The position numbers and the translations under genes were made by a program. A stretch of DNA of 64,000 nt, taken from assembly GCF_017872975.1 (NCBI RefSeq), contig NZ_JAGGJP010000006.1:1-64000 (forward strand), written 5' to 3'. The notes under the pieces are model-generated. The model ran no database searches. It was not told where the DNA came from and saw only the letters and a list, made by a program, of their open reading frames with translations. Position 1 is the stretch's first letter. Every line of letters starts with the position of its first letter. This document shows, piece by piece, positions 19,158 to 28,627 of this stretch. Origin of the DNA: Rubellimicrobium aerolatum. Lineage in GTDB: Bacteria; Pseudomonadota; Alphaproteobacteria; Rhodobacterales; Rhodobacteraceae.

Positions 19158-19543
19158 GAACGCTCGGCGCGGCGCTCCTCGCGGTCGCGCTCTCCGGCTG
19201 CGTGGCCGGGGGCTTTGTCCTGCCCGCGCCGGGAGCGGACCGCGTGAGCTACCAGGGCCGCACCTGGGAGGTGCGGCGGGTGGCCGAGGAGCCTCGGCCG
19301 GACCTGTCGCCGGAGGCGCTCGACGAGTTGCCGGACGGCGGCCTTGCCGTGCCGCAGGGCGCGGCGTTCACGGGCACCGGCCCGGCGATCCGGGTTCATG
19401 GCGGCGTGACCCGGCAGGGGGCGAGCGATGTGCTCGCCATCTGGTGCCGGGGGCGGGGGCGCGACGTGGCGCCGGGCTGGCGCGGGGCGCCGGTGCGATT
19501 CGACGACACGGGCGCGGAGTTCGTCTTCTACACGGATTGCTGA
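19154..19543 (+). CDS. Small lipoprotein in the nuo operon
   Basis: 129 residues with a lipoprotein signal ([16 protein letters not shown], lipobox ALSGC at about 12-16). The mature part contains [19 protein letters not shown] and, near the end, [17 protein letters not shown] and [10 protein letters not shown], suggesting a small exported domain with two cysteines. The ATG overlaps the nuoF stop (ATGA), so its translation is tied to nuoF. No family recognised. Confidence 0.65.
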   Translation: MRTLGAALLAVALSGCVAGGFVLPAPGADRVSYQGRTWEVRRVAEEPRPDLSPEALDELPDGGLAVPQGAAFTGTGPAIRVHGGVTRQGASDVLAIWCRGRGRDVAPGWRGAPVRFDDTGAEFVFYTDC

Positions 19544-19607
19544 GCCGACGTGCCCCGAGGGCGGGGCGGGCTAGGTCACGCCGCGATCACGGATCGGAGG
19601 CGGTGGC

Positions 19608-19946
19608 ATGAGGTGGATCGCGGGGCTGGCGGTGGCGCTGGCGGTGCCGGCGGGGGCCTGGGCGCAGGCGGGGCGGACGGAGGTCGTCCGCGAGGTCTTT
19701 CCCGAGGTGGGACGGCAGGTGGTCGCGAGCACCCCGAGGGGGCCGGTCGCGACCATCGAATGGCGGCAGCGAGTCGAGGTCCGCGCCCGCACGGCGACAG
19801 GCGCGGCGTTGTCGCCGCAGGCACGGGCCGAGGCTCTGGGCCGGGCCTTGGCCACCTGCCGCCGGGGCGAGCCCCGGGGCGCGGTCGAGGTGGTCGAATT
19901 CAACGGGACGTATGTCGTCGGGCTCGACTGCGTGCGGCTTCAGTAG
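19608..19946 (+). CDS. Secreted hypothetical protein in the nuo operon
   Basis: 112 residues with a signal peptide (RWIAGLAVALAVPAGAWAQA). The mature domain has REVFPEVGRQVVASTPRGPV, then ALGRALATCRRGEPRGAVEV and ends FNGTYVVGLDCVRLQ, with two cysteines near the C terminus. The spacing from the previous gene is 64 bases and a GGAGG stands before the ATG. It converges with, and overlaps by seven bases, the minus-strand gene that follows. Unknown function. Confidence 0.6.
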   Translation: MRWIAGLAVALAVPAGAWAQAGRTEVVREVFPEVGRQVVASTPRGPVATIEWRQRVEVRARTATGAALSPQARAEALGRALATCRRGEPRGAVEVVEFNGTYVVGLDCVRLQ

Positions 19947-20164
19947 GTCGTGACGGGGTCGGAGGCGGGAAATGTCTCGTCCAGCGCCTCGTCCACCTTG
20001 TCCCATCGGCGCATGGGGAGGGTCATCTCCTCGCGGCCGGCGTTGCGGACGGGCTGGTAGGGGGACTTCGTGCCGCTGGACCGCGACGGGGTCCGGCGCA
20101 GGGCATAGGCCGCCCCCGCGAGGCCGATGGCCAGGAGGGCGAGGGCCGGGCGACTGAAGGTCAT
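19940..20164 (-). CDS. Small membrane-anchored protein, opposite strand to nuo
   Basis: 74 residues on the minus strand inside the otherwise plus-strand nuo region. An N-terminal hydrophobic segment (SRPALALLAIGLAGAAYALR) is followed by a basic linker and the motif WDKVDEALDETFPASDPVTTY, a tail seen in small alphaproteobacterial proteins of unknown function. The ATG at 20164 is chosen because the hydrophobic helix begins there; a start 36 bases earlier is possible. A perfect palindrome lies about 90 bases upstream and may control it. Its end overlaps the convergent secreted-protein gene. Confidence 0.65.
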   Translation of the reverse strand: MTFSRPALALLAIGLAGAAYALRRTPSRSSGTKSPYQPVRNAGREEMTLPMRRWDKVDEALDETFPASDPVTTY

Positions 20165-20254
20165 GGACGGGTCTCCGATGCGGATGGATCGCGGAGGCAA
20201 CGGCGGCCGGGCCGGGGATGTTCCCTGCGGCCGCAGACCTGCCGCCGTGCCGCG

Positions 20255-20272
20255 AGTTGACAGCTGTCAACT
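20255..20272. promoter_or_regulatory. Perfect 18-bp palindrome, FNR/FixK-like site
   Basis: AGTTGACAGCTGTCAACT reads the same on both strands. The core TTGAC-N4-GTCAA fits the FixK/FNR family consensus TTGA(C/T)-N4-(G/A)TCAA. It lies 90 bases upstream of the minus-strand small membrane protein and 178 bases upstream of the plus-strand DUF5333-type gene. The palindrome is seen directly; binding by an oxygen- or nitrogen-oxide-responsive regulator is inference. Confidence 0.5.
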
Positions 20273-20449
20273 TTCCGCCTGATCCGTTCGGAAGGTCCGG
20301 CCCCCGGCCTTGCAGCGAATCGCGGGGTCCGGCAGTCCTCCGCCCGCTGACGGGGCGCTGATATGGCATAGCCGGATGGTCGCCCCCATATCCGGGCGGA
20401 GCAGCGGCCGGAGGGGAGCCCCCAGTCGGCCCCGGTCAGGAGGCTCCGA

Positions 20450-20863
20450 ATGAACCGATCATGCCGAATCGCGGCGCTGGCCGCCTGGGCCTGGGCCTGG
20501 GCAGGCGGGGCGGCGGGGCAGGAGCGTCCGCCGCTGGGCGAGGTGCCGTCCATCACAGAGGGGCTGATCGATACCGCCATCGCCTACGAGATCGGGCGTC
20601 GCTGCGACACGCTTGATGGGCGGCGGCTCCAAGGGATCGCGTTCCTGCTGTCGCTGCGGGCCGAGGCGCGGCGGCTCGGCTATTCGGCGGAGGAGATCGA
20701 CGCCTTCGTCTCCGAGGGACCGGAGAAGGAGCGGCTGGAGGGAATCGCGCGGGAGCGGCTGCGGGCCTTGGGCGCGGTTGAGGGGGAGTGGGAGACCTAT
20801 TGCACCGTGGGGCGGGCGCAGGTGGCGGAAGGGACGCGGATCGGCGGGCTGCTGACCGACTAG
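20450..20863 (+). CDS. DUF5333-like secreted protein
   Basis: 137 residues with a Trp/Ala-rich signal peptide (ALAAWAWAWAGGAAGQ). The mature helical domain contains PSITEGLIDTAIAYEIGRRC, TLDGRRLQGIAFLLSLRAEA, GYSAEEIDAFVSEG and ETYCTVGRAQVAEGTRIGGLL, with two conserved-looking cysteines. This matches the DUF5333 proteins coded beside nuoG in Rhodobacteraceae. About 285 bases separate it from the divergent small membrane protein, so it may have its own promoter. Function unknown. Confidence 0.7.
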   Translation: MNRSCRIAALAAWAWAWAGGAAGQERPPLGEVPSITEGLIDTAIAYEIGRRCDTLDGRRLQGIAFLLSLRAEARRLGYSAEEIDAFVSEGPEKERLEGIARERLRALGAVEGEWETYCTVGRAQVAEGTRIGGLLTD

Positions 20864-21006
20864 CCGGGTTCGTCAACTTCGCGCGACGCCGGTCCCGGCG
20901 CGGCGGCGGGCGTTCGTCGCATCTGGCCCTCCCTCCGGTCCCACGCTAGAACGCCGGGCAAACCGGGGCGCCAGCGCGCGCCCCCGAGCCCGGAGGTTTG
21001 CCCGCG

Positions 21007-23031
21007 ATGCCCGACCTGAAGCCCATCATGATCGACGGCACGGTCTACGAGGTGCCGGCCGCGATGACGATCCTCCAGGCCTGCGACATGGTGGGGATCG
21101 AGATCCCGCGATTCTGCTACCACGAGCGGCTGTCCATCGCCGGCAACTGCCGGATGTGCCTCGTGGAGGTGGTGGGCGGGCCGCCGAAGCCCACCGCCTC
21201 CTGCGCGCAGCAGGTCAAGGATCTGCGCCCCGGCAAGGACGGGCAACCGCCCGAGGTCAAGACCAACTCGCCCATGGTCAAGAAGGCGCGGGCAGGGGTG
21301 ATGGAGTTCCTGCTCATCAACCACCCGCTGGATTGCCCGATCTGCGACCAGGGTGGCGAGTGCGACCTTCAGGACCAGGCGCTCGCCTATGGGCTGAGCT
21401 ATTCGCGCTACCGCGAGCCCAAGCGGGCGACCGAGGACCTGGACCTCGGCCCGCTGGTCGAGACGCACATGAACCGCTGCATCTCGTGCACGCGCTGCGT
21501 CCGTTTCACCACCGAGATCGCGGGCATCACCCAGATGGGGCAGACGGGGCGGGGCGAGGACAGCGAGATCACGTCCTACCTGAACCAGACGCTGAGCTCG
21601 AACCTGCAGGGGAATATCATCGACCTGTGCCCGGTGGGGGCGCTGGTCAGCAAGCCCTACGCCTACAAGGGGCGGCCTTGGGAGCTGGTGAAGACCGATT
21701 CCATCGACGTGATGGACGCGCTGGGGTCGAGCATCCGGGTGGACAGCAAGGGCCGCGAGGTCATGCGGATCCTGCCGCGCAACCATGACGGCGTGAACGA
21801 GGAATGGCTGTCGGACAAGGCGCGCTTCGTCTGGGACGGGTTGCGGCGGCAGCGGCTGGACACGCCTTATGTCCGCGAAGGCGGGCGGCTGCGGAAGGCC
21901 ACCTGGACCGAGGCGCTGTCGGTCGCGGCGCGGGCGCTGCGGTCGGGGAGGGTGGCGGGCCTCGTGGGCGACCTCGCGCCGACCGAGGCGGCCTTCGCTC
22001 TCAAGGACCTGATGGCGCGGGTCGGCGGCACGGTGGAGTGCCGGGTGGACGGGGCGCGGCTCTATACTGCGCTGCGGGGCGGCTATGCCGGCAACGCGCG
22101 GATCGAAGACCTCGCCACCGCAAAGCGCATCGTCATCGTGGGCTCGAACCCGCGTGTCGAGGCGCCGGTGCTGAACGCCCGCATCCGGGGGGCCTGGCTC
22201 AAGGGCGCCGAGGTGACGGTGATCGGCGAGACGGCGGACCTCACCTACGATTACGCCCATGCGGGGACGGATCGCGCGGCGCTGGACGCCTTCCGCGAGG
22301 GGGCCGCGCCGTCCGAGAACGCGGTCGTCATCCTAGGGCAGGGCGCGCTGCGCGAGGCCGACGGGGAGGCGGTGCTGTCCCACGTGCTCGGGATCGTCGA
22401 GGCGATGGGGGCGAAGCTGCTGGTGCTGCACACCGCCGCGTCGAGGGTGGGCGCGCTGGACGTGGGCTGCGTCACCGAGGGCGGGATGCCGGCCGCCGTC
22501 GAGGGGGCCGAGGTCATCTGGAACCTGGGCGCCGACGAGATCGAGATCGCGCGCGACCAGAACGGGGGTCCGTTCGTGATCTATCAGGGGTCGCACGGCG
22601 ACCGGGGGGCGCATCGCGCCGACCTTATCCTGCCGGCGGCCGCCTGGACCGAGGAGAACGGGCTCTTCGTCAACACCGAGGGGCGGCCGCAGCTCAGCCT
22701 GCGCGCCGGGTTCGCGCCGGGCGAGGCCAAGGAGAACTGGGCCATCCTGCGCGCGGTGTCGGGGGCGCTGGGATCGGCGCAGCCCTGGGACAGCCTCGCG
22801 CAGCTCCGGCAGGCGATGGTGGCGGCGCATCCCCACCTTGCCGAGATCGACTCGGTGCCCGCAAACCGGCTGCCCCACCTGGCGCCGCGCAAGATGGGCG
22901 AGGCCACCTTCCGCAACGCGCTCCGGGACTACTTCCTGACGAACCCCATCGCGCGGGCGAGCCAGGTGATGGGCGAGCTGTCGGCGCTTGAGGCGCAGCG
23001 GAACCAGACGCCCCGCCTCGCGGCGGAGTGA
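21007..23031 (+). CDS. nuoG: NADH-quinone oxidoreductase subunit G
   Basis: 75-kDa subunit with several iron-sulfur clusters, 674 residues. The N-terminal [2Fe-2S] ligands are in [21 protein letters not shown] and ASCAQ. The His-ligated [4Fe-4S] site is at [19 protein letters not shown], and a further [4Fe-4S] set is [13 protein letters not shown] molybdopterin-oxidoreductase-like domain without cofactor follows. ATG at 21007 is chosen because GGAGG stands ten bases upstream; a TTG nine bases earlier is too close to that site. Confidence 0.96.
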   Translation: MPDLKPIMIDGTVYEVPAAMTILQACDMVGIEIPRFCYHERLSIAGNCRMCLVEVVGGPPKPTASCAQQVKDLRPGKDGQPPEVKTNSPMVKKARAGVMEFLLINHPLDCPICDQGGECDLQDQALAYGLSYSRYREPKRATEDLDLGPLVETHMNRCISCTRCVRFTTEIAGITQMGQTGRGEDSEITSYLNQTLSSNLQGNIIDLCPVGALVSKPYAYKGRPWELVKTDSIDVMDALGSSIRVDSKGREVMRILPRNHDGVNEEWLSDKARFVWDGLRRQRLDTPYVREGGRLRKATWTEALSVAARALRSGRVAGLVGDLAPTEAAFALKDLMARVGGTVECRVDGARLYTALRGGYAGNARIEDLATAKRIVIVGSNPRVEAPVLNARIRGAWLKGAEVTVIGETADLTYDYAHAGTDRAALDAFREGAAPSENAVVILGQGALREADGEAVLSHVLGIVEAMGAKLLVLHTAASRVGALDVGCVTEGGMPAAVEGAEVIWNLGADEIEIARDQNGGPFVIYQGSHGDRGAHRADLILPAAAWTEENGLFVNTEGRPQLSLRAGFAPGEAKENWAILRAVSGALGSAQPWDSLAQLRQAMVAAHPHLAEIDSVPANRLPHLAPRKMGEATFRNALRDYFLTNPIARASQVMGELSALEAQRNQTPRLAAE

Positions 23032-23091
23032 GGCCCGTCCGCCCGCGTCCGAACGGGTCCGGGCGACGAACGAGTGAATCGGCTGGAAACC

Positions 23092-23134
23092 GGCGGGGAG
23101 TTGCTGTTTACAGCACCTCGCCGGGACCGGCCCC
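23092..23134. promoter_or_regulatory. Imperfect inverted repeat in the nuoG-nuoH gap
   Basis: GGCGGGGAGTTGCTGT is followed directly by TTACAGCACCTCGCC; the arms pair with a bulge (GGCG...TGCTGT against ACAGCA...CGCC). The gap of about 150 bases is one of the longest in the nuo operon, so the structure could affect processing or expression of the downstream genes. The pairing is visible by eye, but the stability is not computed. Confidence 0.35.
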
Positions 23135-23180
23135 CCGGCGCCGTGGCGCGAGCGGCGAAACGACGGTCTAGAGGAACGCG

Positions 23181-24221
23181 ATGGTCGATTTCTTCACCAA
23201 CAACTGGCTCGGCATCGTGCTCCTCGTCCTGGGGCAGTGCCTGCTGATCCTGGTGCCGCTGCTCGTGGCGCTGGCCTTCCTCCTTTACGCGGACCGGAAG
23301 ATCTGGGCGGCGGTGCAGCTTCGGCGGGGGCCCAACGTGGTGGGGCCGTTCGGGCTGTTCCAGAGCTTCGCCGACTTCCTGAAATACATCGTGAAGGAAG
23401 TGGTGATCCCGGCGGGCGCCGACAAGTCCGTGTTCCTGATCGCGCCGCTCATCTCCTTTGTGGTGTCGGTGATCGCCTGGGCGGTGATCCCCTTCAACAA
23501 CACCTGGGTCCTGGCCGACGTGAACGTGGCGATCCTGTATGTCCTCGCGATCTCCTCGCTGGGCGTCTACGGGATCATCATGGGGGGCTGGGCGTCCAAC
23601 TCCAAGTATCCGTTCCTGGGGTCGCTGCGGTCGGCGGCGCAGATGATCTCCTACGAGGTGTCGCTCGGTCTCATCATTATCGGGGTCATCATCTCCACGG
23701 GGTCGATGAACTTCGGCGACATCGTGCGGGCGCAGGACACCAACGCCGGCATCTTCGGCTGGTACTGGGTCGTCCACTTCCCGATGGTGTTCCTGTTCAC
23801 CATCTCGGCGCTGGCCGAGACCAACCGCCCGCCCTTCGACCTGCCGGAGGCCGAGTCGGAGCTGGTGGCGGGGTATCAGGTCGAATACTCGTCCACGCCG
23901 TTCCTGCTGTTCATGATCGCCGAATACATGGCGATGGTGCTGATGTGCACGCTGACGGCGATCCTGTTCTTTGGCGGCTGGCTGTCGCCCATCCCCGGCC
24001 TGCCCGACGGCGTGCTGTGGCTGGTGCTCAAGATCCTGATCTTCTTCTTCATCTACTCGATGGTGAAGGCGATCACCCCCCGCTACCGCTACGACCAGCT
24101 CATGCGGCTCGGGTGGAAGGTGTTCCTGCCGTTCTCGCTCGTGTGGGTGGTGCTGGTGGCATTCCTGGCGAAATTCGAGGTCCTGGGCGGCGCCTGGGCC
24201 CGCTGGACCTGGGGAGGCTGA
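23181..24221 (+). CDS. nuoH: NADH-quinone oxidoreductase subunit H
   Basis: Membrane subunit at the junction with the peripheral arm, forming part of the quinone tunnel. It has 346 residues and about eight to nine transmembrane helices, starting [20 protein letters not shown]. Conserved loops [20 protein letters not shown] (about residues 37-56) and [23 protein letters not shown] (about 211-233) are intact, and the latter holds the acidic quinone-site residues. It lies three bases before a 30-codon ORF that leads into nuoI. Confidence 0.96.
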   Translation: MVDFFTNNWLGIVLLVLGQCLLILVPLLVALAFLLYADRKIWAAVQLRRGPNVVGPFGLFQSFADFLKYIVKEVVIPAGADKSVFLIAPLISFVVSVIAWAVIPFNNTWVLADVNVAILYVLAISSLGVYGIIMGGWASNSKYPFLGSLRSAAQMISYEVSLGLIIIGVIISTGSMNFGDIVRAQDTNAGIFGWYWVVHFPMVFLFTISALAETNRPPFDLPEAESELVAGYQVEYSSTPFLLFMIAEYMAMVLMCTLTAILFFGGWLSPIPGLPDGVLWLVLKILIFFFIYSMVKAITPRYRYDQLMRLGWKVFLPFSLVWVVLVAFLAKFEVLGGAWARWTWGG

Positions 24222-24223
24222 GG

Positions 24224-24316
24224 ATGGCGACCCTCCCCCTGAGCTTCGGCCACCAGATCCGCCCCACCGACGGGCGCGTCGAACACATCGAACAGACGAT
24301 CGGAGGTCCGGCATGA
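24224..24316 (+). CDS. Possible 30-residue small protein between nuoH and nuoI
   Basis: Short frame starting [20 protein letters not shown] and ending in TIGGPA. The ATG follows the nuoH stop by two bases, with GGGGAGG at about 24211-24217, and its TGA overlaps the nuoI ATG by four bases (ATGA). This is the same coupling as between proper genes of the operon, so it is probably translated. The peptide is polar and has no membrane segment. It may be a real small protein or only a bridge that passes ribosomes to nuoI. Confidence 0.45.
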   Translation: MATLPLSFGHQIRPTDGRVEHIEQTIGGPA

Positions 24317-24810
24317 GCACGCAGTTCGACTACGGCCGCGCGGCGAAGTACTGGCTGCTCGCCGACTTCTTCAAGGGCTTCGGCGTGGGGATGAAGTACT
24401 TCTTCAAGCCCAAGACCACGCTGAACTACCCGCACGAGCGCGCGCCGCTGTCGCCGCGCTTCCGGGGGGAGCACGCGTTGCGCCGCTACCCCAATGGCGA
24501 GGAGCGGTGCATCGCCTGCAAGCTCTGCGAGGCGGTCTGCCCGGCCAACTGCATCGTGATCGACGCCGAGCCGCGCGAGGACGGGTCGCGCCGGACGACG
24601 CGCTACGACATCGACATGACGAAGTGCATCTACTGCGGCTTCTGCCAGGAGGCCTGCCCGGTGGACGCCATCGTGGAGACGCCGAACCAGAACTTCTCGA
24701 CCGAAACGCGGGAGGAGTTGTTCTACGACAAGCAGAAGCTCTTGGACAACGGCGACCGCTGGGAGGTCGTGGTGGCCAAGAACCTCGAACTCGACGCGCC
24801 GTATCGGTGA
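24313..24810 (+). CDS. nuoI: NADH-quinone oxidoreductase subunit I
   Basis: Ferredoxin-like subunit carrying clusters N6a and N6b in the peripheral arm, 165 residues. Two [4Fe-4S] motifs are plain: [15 protein letters not shown] and [15 protein letters not shown], about 40 residues apart. The N terminus ([19 protein letters not shown]) is the amphipathic segment that anchors it. Start ATG overlaps the stop of the 30-residue ORF. Standard length and sequence. Confidence 0.96.
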   Translation: MSTQFDYGRAAKYWLLADFFKGFGVGMKYFFKPKTTLNYPHERAPLSPRFRGEHALRRYPNGEERCIACKLCEAVCPANCIVIDAEPREDGSRRTTRYDIDMTKCIYCGFCQEACPVDAIVETPNQNFSTETREELFYDKQKLLDNGDRWEVVVAKNLELDAPYR

Positions 24811-24814
24811 CGTC

Positions 24815-25216
24815 ATGACCGAGCAGAACCCCTTCGCCGCAATGATGAAGATGGGCCAGGACTGGGCCCGTGCCGTCAATCCCGCGCTCGAAAGCTTCAC
24901 GCCCAAGGGCTTCGAGGCCCTGATCCCGACGATGCCCAAGAACGTCCTGGAGATGTTCATGGGCAAGACCATGAACCCCGAGGGGCTGGACGCGAAGACG
25001 CGGCTGCTAATCACGCTGGCCGGGCTGACGATTCAGGGCGCGCAGGCCGAGCCGCAGGTGCGGCTGACCGTGCGCCACGCCCGCGAGGCGGGGGCCAGCA
25101 AGCAGGAGATCGCGGAGACCATCGCGGTCGCCGGGCTCTTCGGTGGGGTGCCGGCGATGACCAAGGCGATGGAGCTCGCCACCGAGGCGATGAAGGAGGA
25201 CAAGGACCGTGGCTGA
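24815..25216 (+). CDS. Carboxymuconolactone decarboxylase / AhpD-like family protein
   Basis: 133 residues of mostly helical sequence. The CMD fold is suggested by LDAKTRLLITLAGLTIQGAQ, then VRLTVRHAREAGASKQEIAETI and AVAGLFGGVPAMTKAMEL. The CxxC redox pair of AhpD enzymes is absent, but the His of VRHAREAG is kept, so this is not an AhpD peroxidase reductase. It sits between nuoI and nuoJ, four bases after the nuoI stop, and overlaps the next gene by eight bases. A role with complex I is suggested only by the location. Confidence 0.72.
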   Translation: MTEQNPFAAMMKMGQDWARAVNPALESFTPKGFEALIPTMPKNVLEMFMGKTMNPEGLDAKTRLLITLAGLTIQGAQAEPQVRLTVRHAREAGASKQEIAETIAVAGLFGGVPAMTKAMELATEAMKEDKDRG

Positions 25217-25433
25217 GGCGACGAACGAGCTCCTCCTTCAGGTGCTGCGGCAGGTGCAGGTCGATCTGACCGACCTCAAGAAGGGCATGGACGACTTGCG
25301 GGACGAGGTCCGGTCGGGCCTGGGCGAGGTCAACCAGAAGGTGGACGGCCTGACCGTCATCGTCGGCCTGCTGGCCGGCCATGTCCACCATGTCGAGCAA
25401 CGGGTCGAAGCGTTGGAGAGCCACAGATCATGA
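25209..25433 (+). CDS. Small coiled-coil protein
   Basis: 74 residues from a GTG start that overlaps the previous stop. Heptad-like sequence covers most of it ([40 protein letters not shown]), then a short hydrophobic piece ([20 protein letters not shown]). It probably forms a helical dimer or trimer. Its TGA overlaps the nuoJ ATG by four bases. No family or activity recognised; the operon position implies co-translation with nuoJ. Confidence 0.68.
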   Translation: MAEATNELLLQVLRQVQVDLTDLKKGMDDLRDEVRSGLGEVNQKVDGLTVIVGLLAGHVHHVEQRVEALESHRS

Positions 25434-26062
25434 CCGCCGCCGCTCTTGCCTTCTACGCCTTCGCGATCGCCACGATCGCGGGCGGCCTCATGACCGTGGT
25501 GAGCCGGAACCCGGTCCATTCGGTACTCTGGCTGATTCTGTCGTTCCTGTCCTCGGCCGGGTTGTTCGTCCTGCTGGGGGCCGAGTTCGTCGCCATGCTG
25601 CTCGTCATCGTCTACGTGGGGGCGGTCGCGGTGCTGTTCCTGTTCGTCGTGATGATGCTCGACGTCGATTTCGCCGAGCTGAAGGCCGAGATGGCGAAAT
25701 ACATGCCGCTCGCGCTGCTGATCGGGCTCATCATCATCATGCAGCTCACCATCGCCTTCGGCGTGTGGGAGGTGGACGCGGGCGCCGCCGGGCGGATCGC
25801 CGCGCCCATCGGGGCGGACGACAACACGCGGGCCATCGGGCTGCTGCTGTACGACCGCTACTTCCTGCTGTTCCAGCTCGCGGGGCTGATCCTGCTGGTC
25901 GCCATGATCGGAGCCATCGTGCTGACGCTGCGGCACCGGGTGGACGTGAAGCGGCAGGACGCGCTGACGCAGATGTTCCGCGACCCGGCCAAGACGCTGG
26001 AGTTGCGCGACGTGAAGCCGGGGCAGGGCATCGCGGCGCCAATCGAAGGAGCCCGCCGATGA
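25430..26062 (+). CDS. nuoJ: NADH-quinone oxidoreductase subunit J
   Basis: Membrane-arm subunit with about five transmembrane helices, 210 residues. The characteristic N-terminal half reads [22 protein letters not shown] then [29 protein letters not shown], which includes the pi-bulge helix that couples quinone reduction to proton movement. The C-terminal 60 residues beyond the last helix are soluble. It starts on an ATGA overlap and ends on another with nuoK. Confidence 0.95.
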   Translation: MTAAALAFYAFAIATIAGGLMTVVSRNPVHSVLWLILSFLSSAGLFVLLGAEFVAMLLVIVYVGAVAVLFLFVVMMLDVDFAELKAEMAKYMPLALLIGLIIIMQLTIAFGVWEVDAGAAGRIAAPIGADDNTRAIGLLLYDRYFLLFQLAGLILLVAMIGAIVLTLRHRVDVKRQDALTQMFRDPAKTLELRDVKPGQGIAAPIEGARR

Positions 26063-26364
26063 TCGGTCTCGAACACTACCTCACCGTCTCGGCGGCGCTG
26101 TTCGTCGTCGGCATCTTCGGGCTGTTCCTCAACCGGAAGAACATCATCATCCTGCTGATGTCGCTGGAGCTCATCCTCCTCGCCGTCAACATCAACTTCG
26201 TGGCCTTCTCGTCCTATTCGGGCGATCTCGTGGGCCAGATCTTCACCCTCTTCGTGCTCACGGTCGCGGCGGCCGAGGCGGCCATCGGGCTCGCCATCCT
26301 GGTCTGCTTCTTCCGCAACCGGGGCACGATCGAGGTCGAAGACGTCAACGTCATGAAGGGCTGA
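26059..26364 (+). CDS. nuoK: NADH-quinone oxidoreductase subunit K
   Basis: Small membrane-arm subunit, 101 residues, three transmembrane helices. The conserved glutamates of the proton path are present in [18 protein letters not shown] and [14 protein letters not shown]. The start [20 protein letters not shown] and the length are standard. Its ATG overlaps the nuoJ stop by four bases, and four bases separate it from nuoL. Confidence 0.96.
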   Translation: MIGLEHYLTVSAALFVVGIFGLFLNRKNIIILLMSLELILLAVNINFVAFSSYSGDLVGQIFTLFVLTVAAAEAAIGLAILVCFFRNRGTIEVEDVNVMKG

Positions 26365-26368
26365 GCCG

Positions 26369-28627
26369 GTGTCCACGATCATCCTCTTCGCGCCGCTGGT
26401 CGGCGCCCTGGTCTGCGGCTTCGGCTGGCGGCTGATCGGCGAGGCGGCGGCCTGCTGGCTGGCCACCGCGCTGCTCGGCCTCGCGGCGGTGCTGTCCTGG
26501 GCGGTGTTCCTGGGCCTGGGCCCCGAGACCCAGCACGTCGAACTCCTGCGCTGGATCCAGTCGGGCACGCTCGATTCGGCGTGGTCGATCCGGCTGGACC
26601 GGCTGACGGCGATCATGCTGATCGTCATCAACACGGTCTCGGCGCTCGTGCACCTTTATTCGGTGGGCTACATGGCCCATGACGAGAACTTCCATCATGG
26701 CGAGAGCTACAGGCCGCGCTTCTTCGCCTACCTGTCGCTGTTCACCTTCGCGATGCTGATGCTGGTGACGGGGGACAACCTCCTCCAGATCTTCTTCGGC
26801 TGGGAAGGGGTGGGCCTCGCGTCCTACCTGCTGATCGGGTTCTACTTCCGCAAGCCCTCGGCCAACGCGGCGCAGATCAAGGCCTTCGTGGTGAACCGGG
26901 TCGGCGACTTCGCCTTCCTGCTCGGCATCTTCGCGCTCTACTTCCTGACGGATTCGATCCGGCTCGACGACATCTTCGCGGCGGTGGGGGAACTGGCGAC
27001 GACGCAGATCACCTTCGCCTGGAGCACGTTCAACGCGGCGGAGCTGGTGGCCTTCCTCTTGTTCTTCGGCGCGATGGGGAAGTCGGCGCAACTGTTCCTG
27101 CACACCTGGCTGCCGGACGCGATGGAGGGGCCGACGCCGGTCTCGGCCCTGATCCACGCGGCGACCATGGTGACGGCGGGCGTGTTCCTGCTGTGCCGGA
27201 TGTCGCCCCTGTATGAGGTCGCACCCTACGCCAAGAACTTCATCCTCTATGTCGGCGCGGCGACGGCGTTCTTTGCCGCCACGGTCGGCCTCGTGCAGAA
27301 CGACATCAAGCGGGTGATCGCCTATTCGACCTGCTCGCAGCTCGGCTACATGTTCGTGGCCGCCGGCGCGGGGATCTATGGCGCGGCGATGTTCCACCTG
27401 TTCACGCACGCCTTCTTCAAGGCGATGCTGTTCCTGGGGGCGGGGTCGGTGATCCACGCCACCCACCACGAGCAGGACATGAGGAACTACGGCGGGCTGC
27501 GGAAGCACATCCCCTACACGTTCTGGGCGATGGTGATCGGGACGCTGGCCATCACGGGCGTCGGCATCCCGCTGACCTATATCGGCTTCGCGGGCTTCCT
27601 GTCGAAGGACGCCATCATCGAGACGGCTTGGGCGTCGGGCAACGGCTTCGCCTTCTGGGCGCTGGTCATCGCCGCCTGCTTCACGGCGTTCTATTCGTGG
27701 CGGCTGATCTTCCTGACCTTCTTTGGCGCCCCGCGCTGGGGGCAGGCCGAGCACGCGCATGATCCTCATGCATTCGTGCCGGCTGACGCGACCGGCTCCG
27801 CTCCGCTGGTGGGGACCGAGGCCACGCCGCACGGGCACGACGACCACGGGCACCACCATGTCCCGCACGAGAGCCCGGCGGTGATGCTGATCCCGCTTGG
27901 CGTACTGGCCTTGGGCGCGGTGTTCGCCGGGATGATCTGGCACAACCAGTTCTTCGGCGACCACGCGCGGATGGTGTCGTTCTTCGGGATGCCCGAGCAC
28001 CACGCCGAGGAGAGCAGCGAGGCGCGGGCGGGCGACGGCGAGCCCGAGCCCATCGCGGAGGCCGGGGCGACCCCGGCCGAGGCGGCGGACGAGCACGGGG
28101 CGGCCTCGGAGGCCGCGCCGGAGGAGGCCACGGCCGTCCCCGGCGAGGAGGCGAACCCGCTGGTGCCCGAGCTAGGCGGCGCCATCGCCATGAACGAGGC
28201 GAGCAACGAGGTGCTGGAGGCGGCCCACGCCTCGCCGGCCTGGGTCAAGGTCTCGCCCTTCCTCGCCATGCTGATCGGGACGGCGCTGGCCTACCTGTTC
28301 TACATCCGGCGGCCGGACCTGCCGGGGCGGATCGCGGCGACCAACCGGCCGCTCTACGAGTTCCTGCTCAACAAGTGGTACTTCGACGAGATCTACGACT
28401 TCGTCTTCGTCCGCCCGGCCGTGGCCATCGGCCGCTTCCTCTGGCGGCGCGGCGACGGGACGGTGATCGACGGGACCATCAACGGCGTCGCCATGGGGAT
28501 CGTCCCGACCCTCACCCGCGCCGTCAACCGGGCGCAGTCCGGTTACGTCTTCCACTACGCCTTCGCCATGGTCATCGGGATCGCGCTGATCCTGACCTGG
28601 TTCACGATCACCGGAGGAGCCGAGTGA
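26369..28627 (+). CDS. nuoL: NADH-quinone oxidoreductase subunit L
   Basis: Antiporter-like subunit at the far end of the membrane arm, with the long lateral helix. It has 752 residues from a GTG start. Conserved pieces include [31 protein letters not shown] (with the key Glu) and [20 protein letters not shown]. Between about 470 and 610 there is a His-rich loop ([15 protein letters not shown]) and a Glu/Ala-rich insert before the lateral helix. The long loop makes it larger than the E. coli protein (613 residues). It overlaps nuoM by one base. Confidence 0.96.
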   Translation: MSTIILFAPLVGALVCGFGWRLIGEAAACWLATALLGLAAVLSWAVFLGLGPETQHVELLRWIQSGTLDSAWSIRLDRLTAIMLIVINTVSALVHLYSVGYMAHDENFHHGESYRPRFFAYLSLFTFAMLMLVTGDNLLQIFFGWEGVGLASYLLIGFYFRKPSANAAQIKAFVVNRVGDFAFLLGIFALYFLTDSIRLDDIFAAVGELATTQITFAWSTFNAAELVAFLLFFGAMGKSAQLFLHTWLPDAMEGPTPVSALIHAATMVTAGVFLLCRMSPLYEVAPYAKNFILYVGAATAFFAATVGLVQNDIKRVIAYSTCSQLGYMFVAAGAGIYGAAMFHLFTHAFFKAMLFLGAGSVIHATHHEQDMRNYGGLRKHIPYTFWAMVIGTLAITGVGIPLTYIGFAGFLSKDAIIETAWASGNGFAFWALVIAACFTAFYSWRLIFLTFFGAPRWGQAEHAHDPHAFVPADATGSAPLVGTEATPHGHDDHGHHHVPHESPAVMLIPLGVLALGAVFAGMIWHNQFFGDHARMVSFFGMPEHHAEESSEARAGDGEPEPIAEAGATPAEAADEHGAASEAAPEEATAVPGEEANPLVPELGGAIAMNEASNEVLEAAHASPAWVKVSPFLAMLIGTALAYLFYIRRPDLPGRIAATNRPLYEFLLNKWYFDEIYDFVFVRPAVAIGRFLWRRGDGTVIDGTINGVAMGIVPTLTRAVNRAQSGYVFHYAFAMVIGIALILTWFTITGGAE

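Noticed and set aside
27770-28190. His-rich and Glu/Ala-rich insert in NuoL as a possible novel domain
   Set aside because: Rhodobacteraceae NuoL proteins commonly have long loops before the lateral helix; no defined domain is visible.
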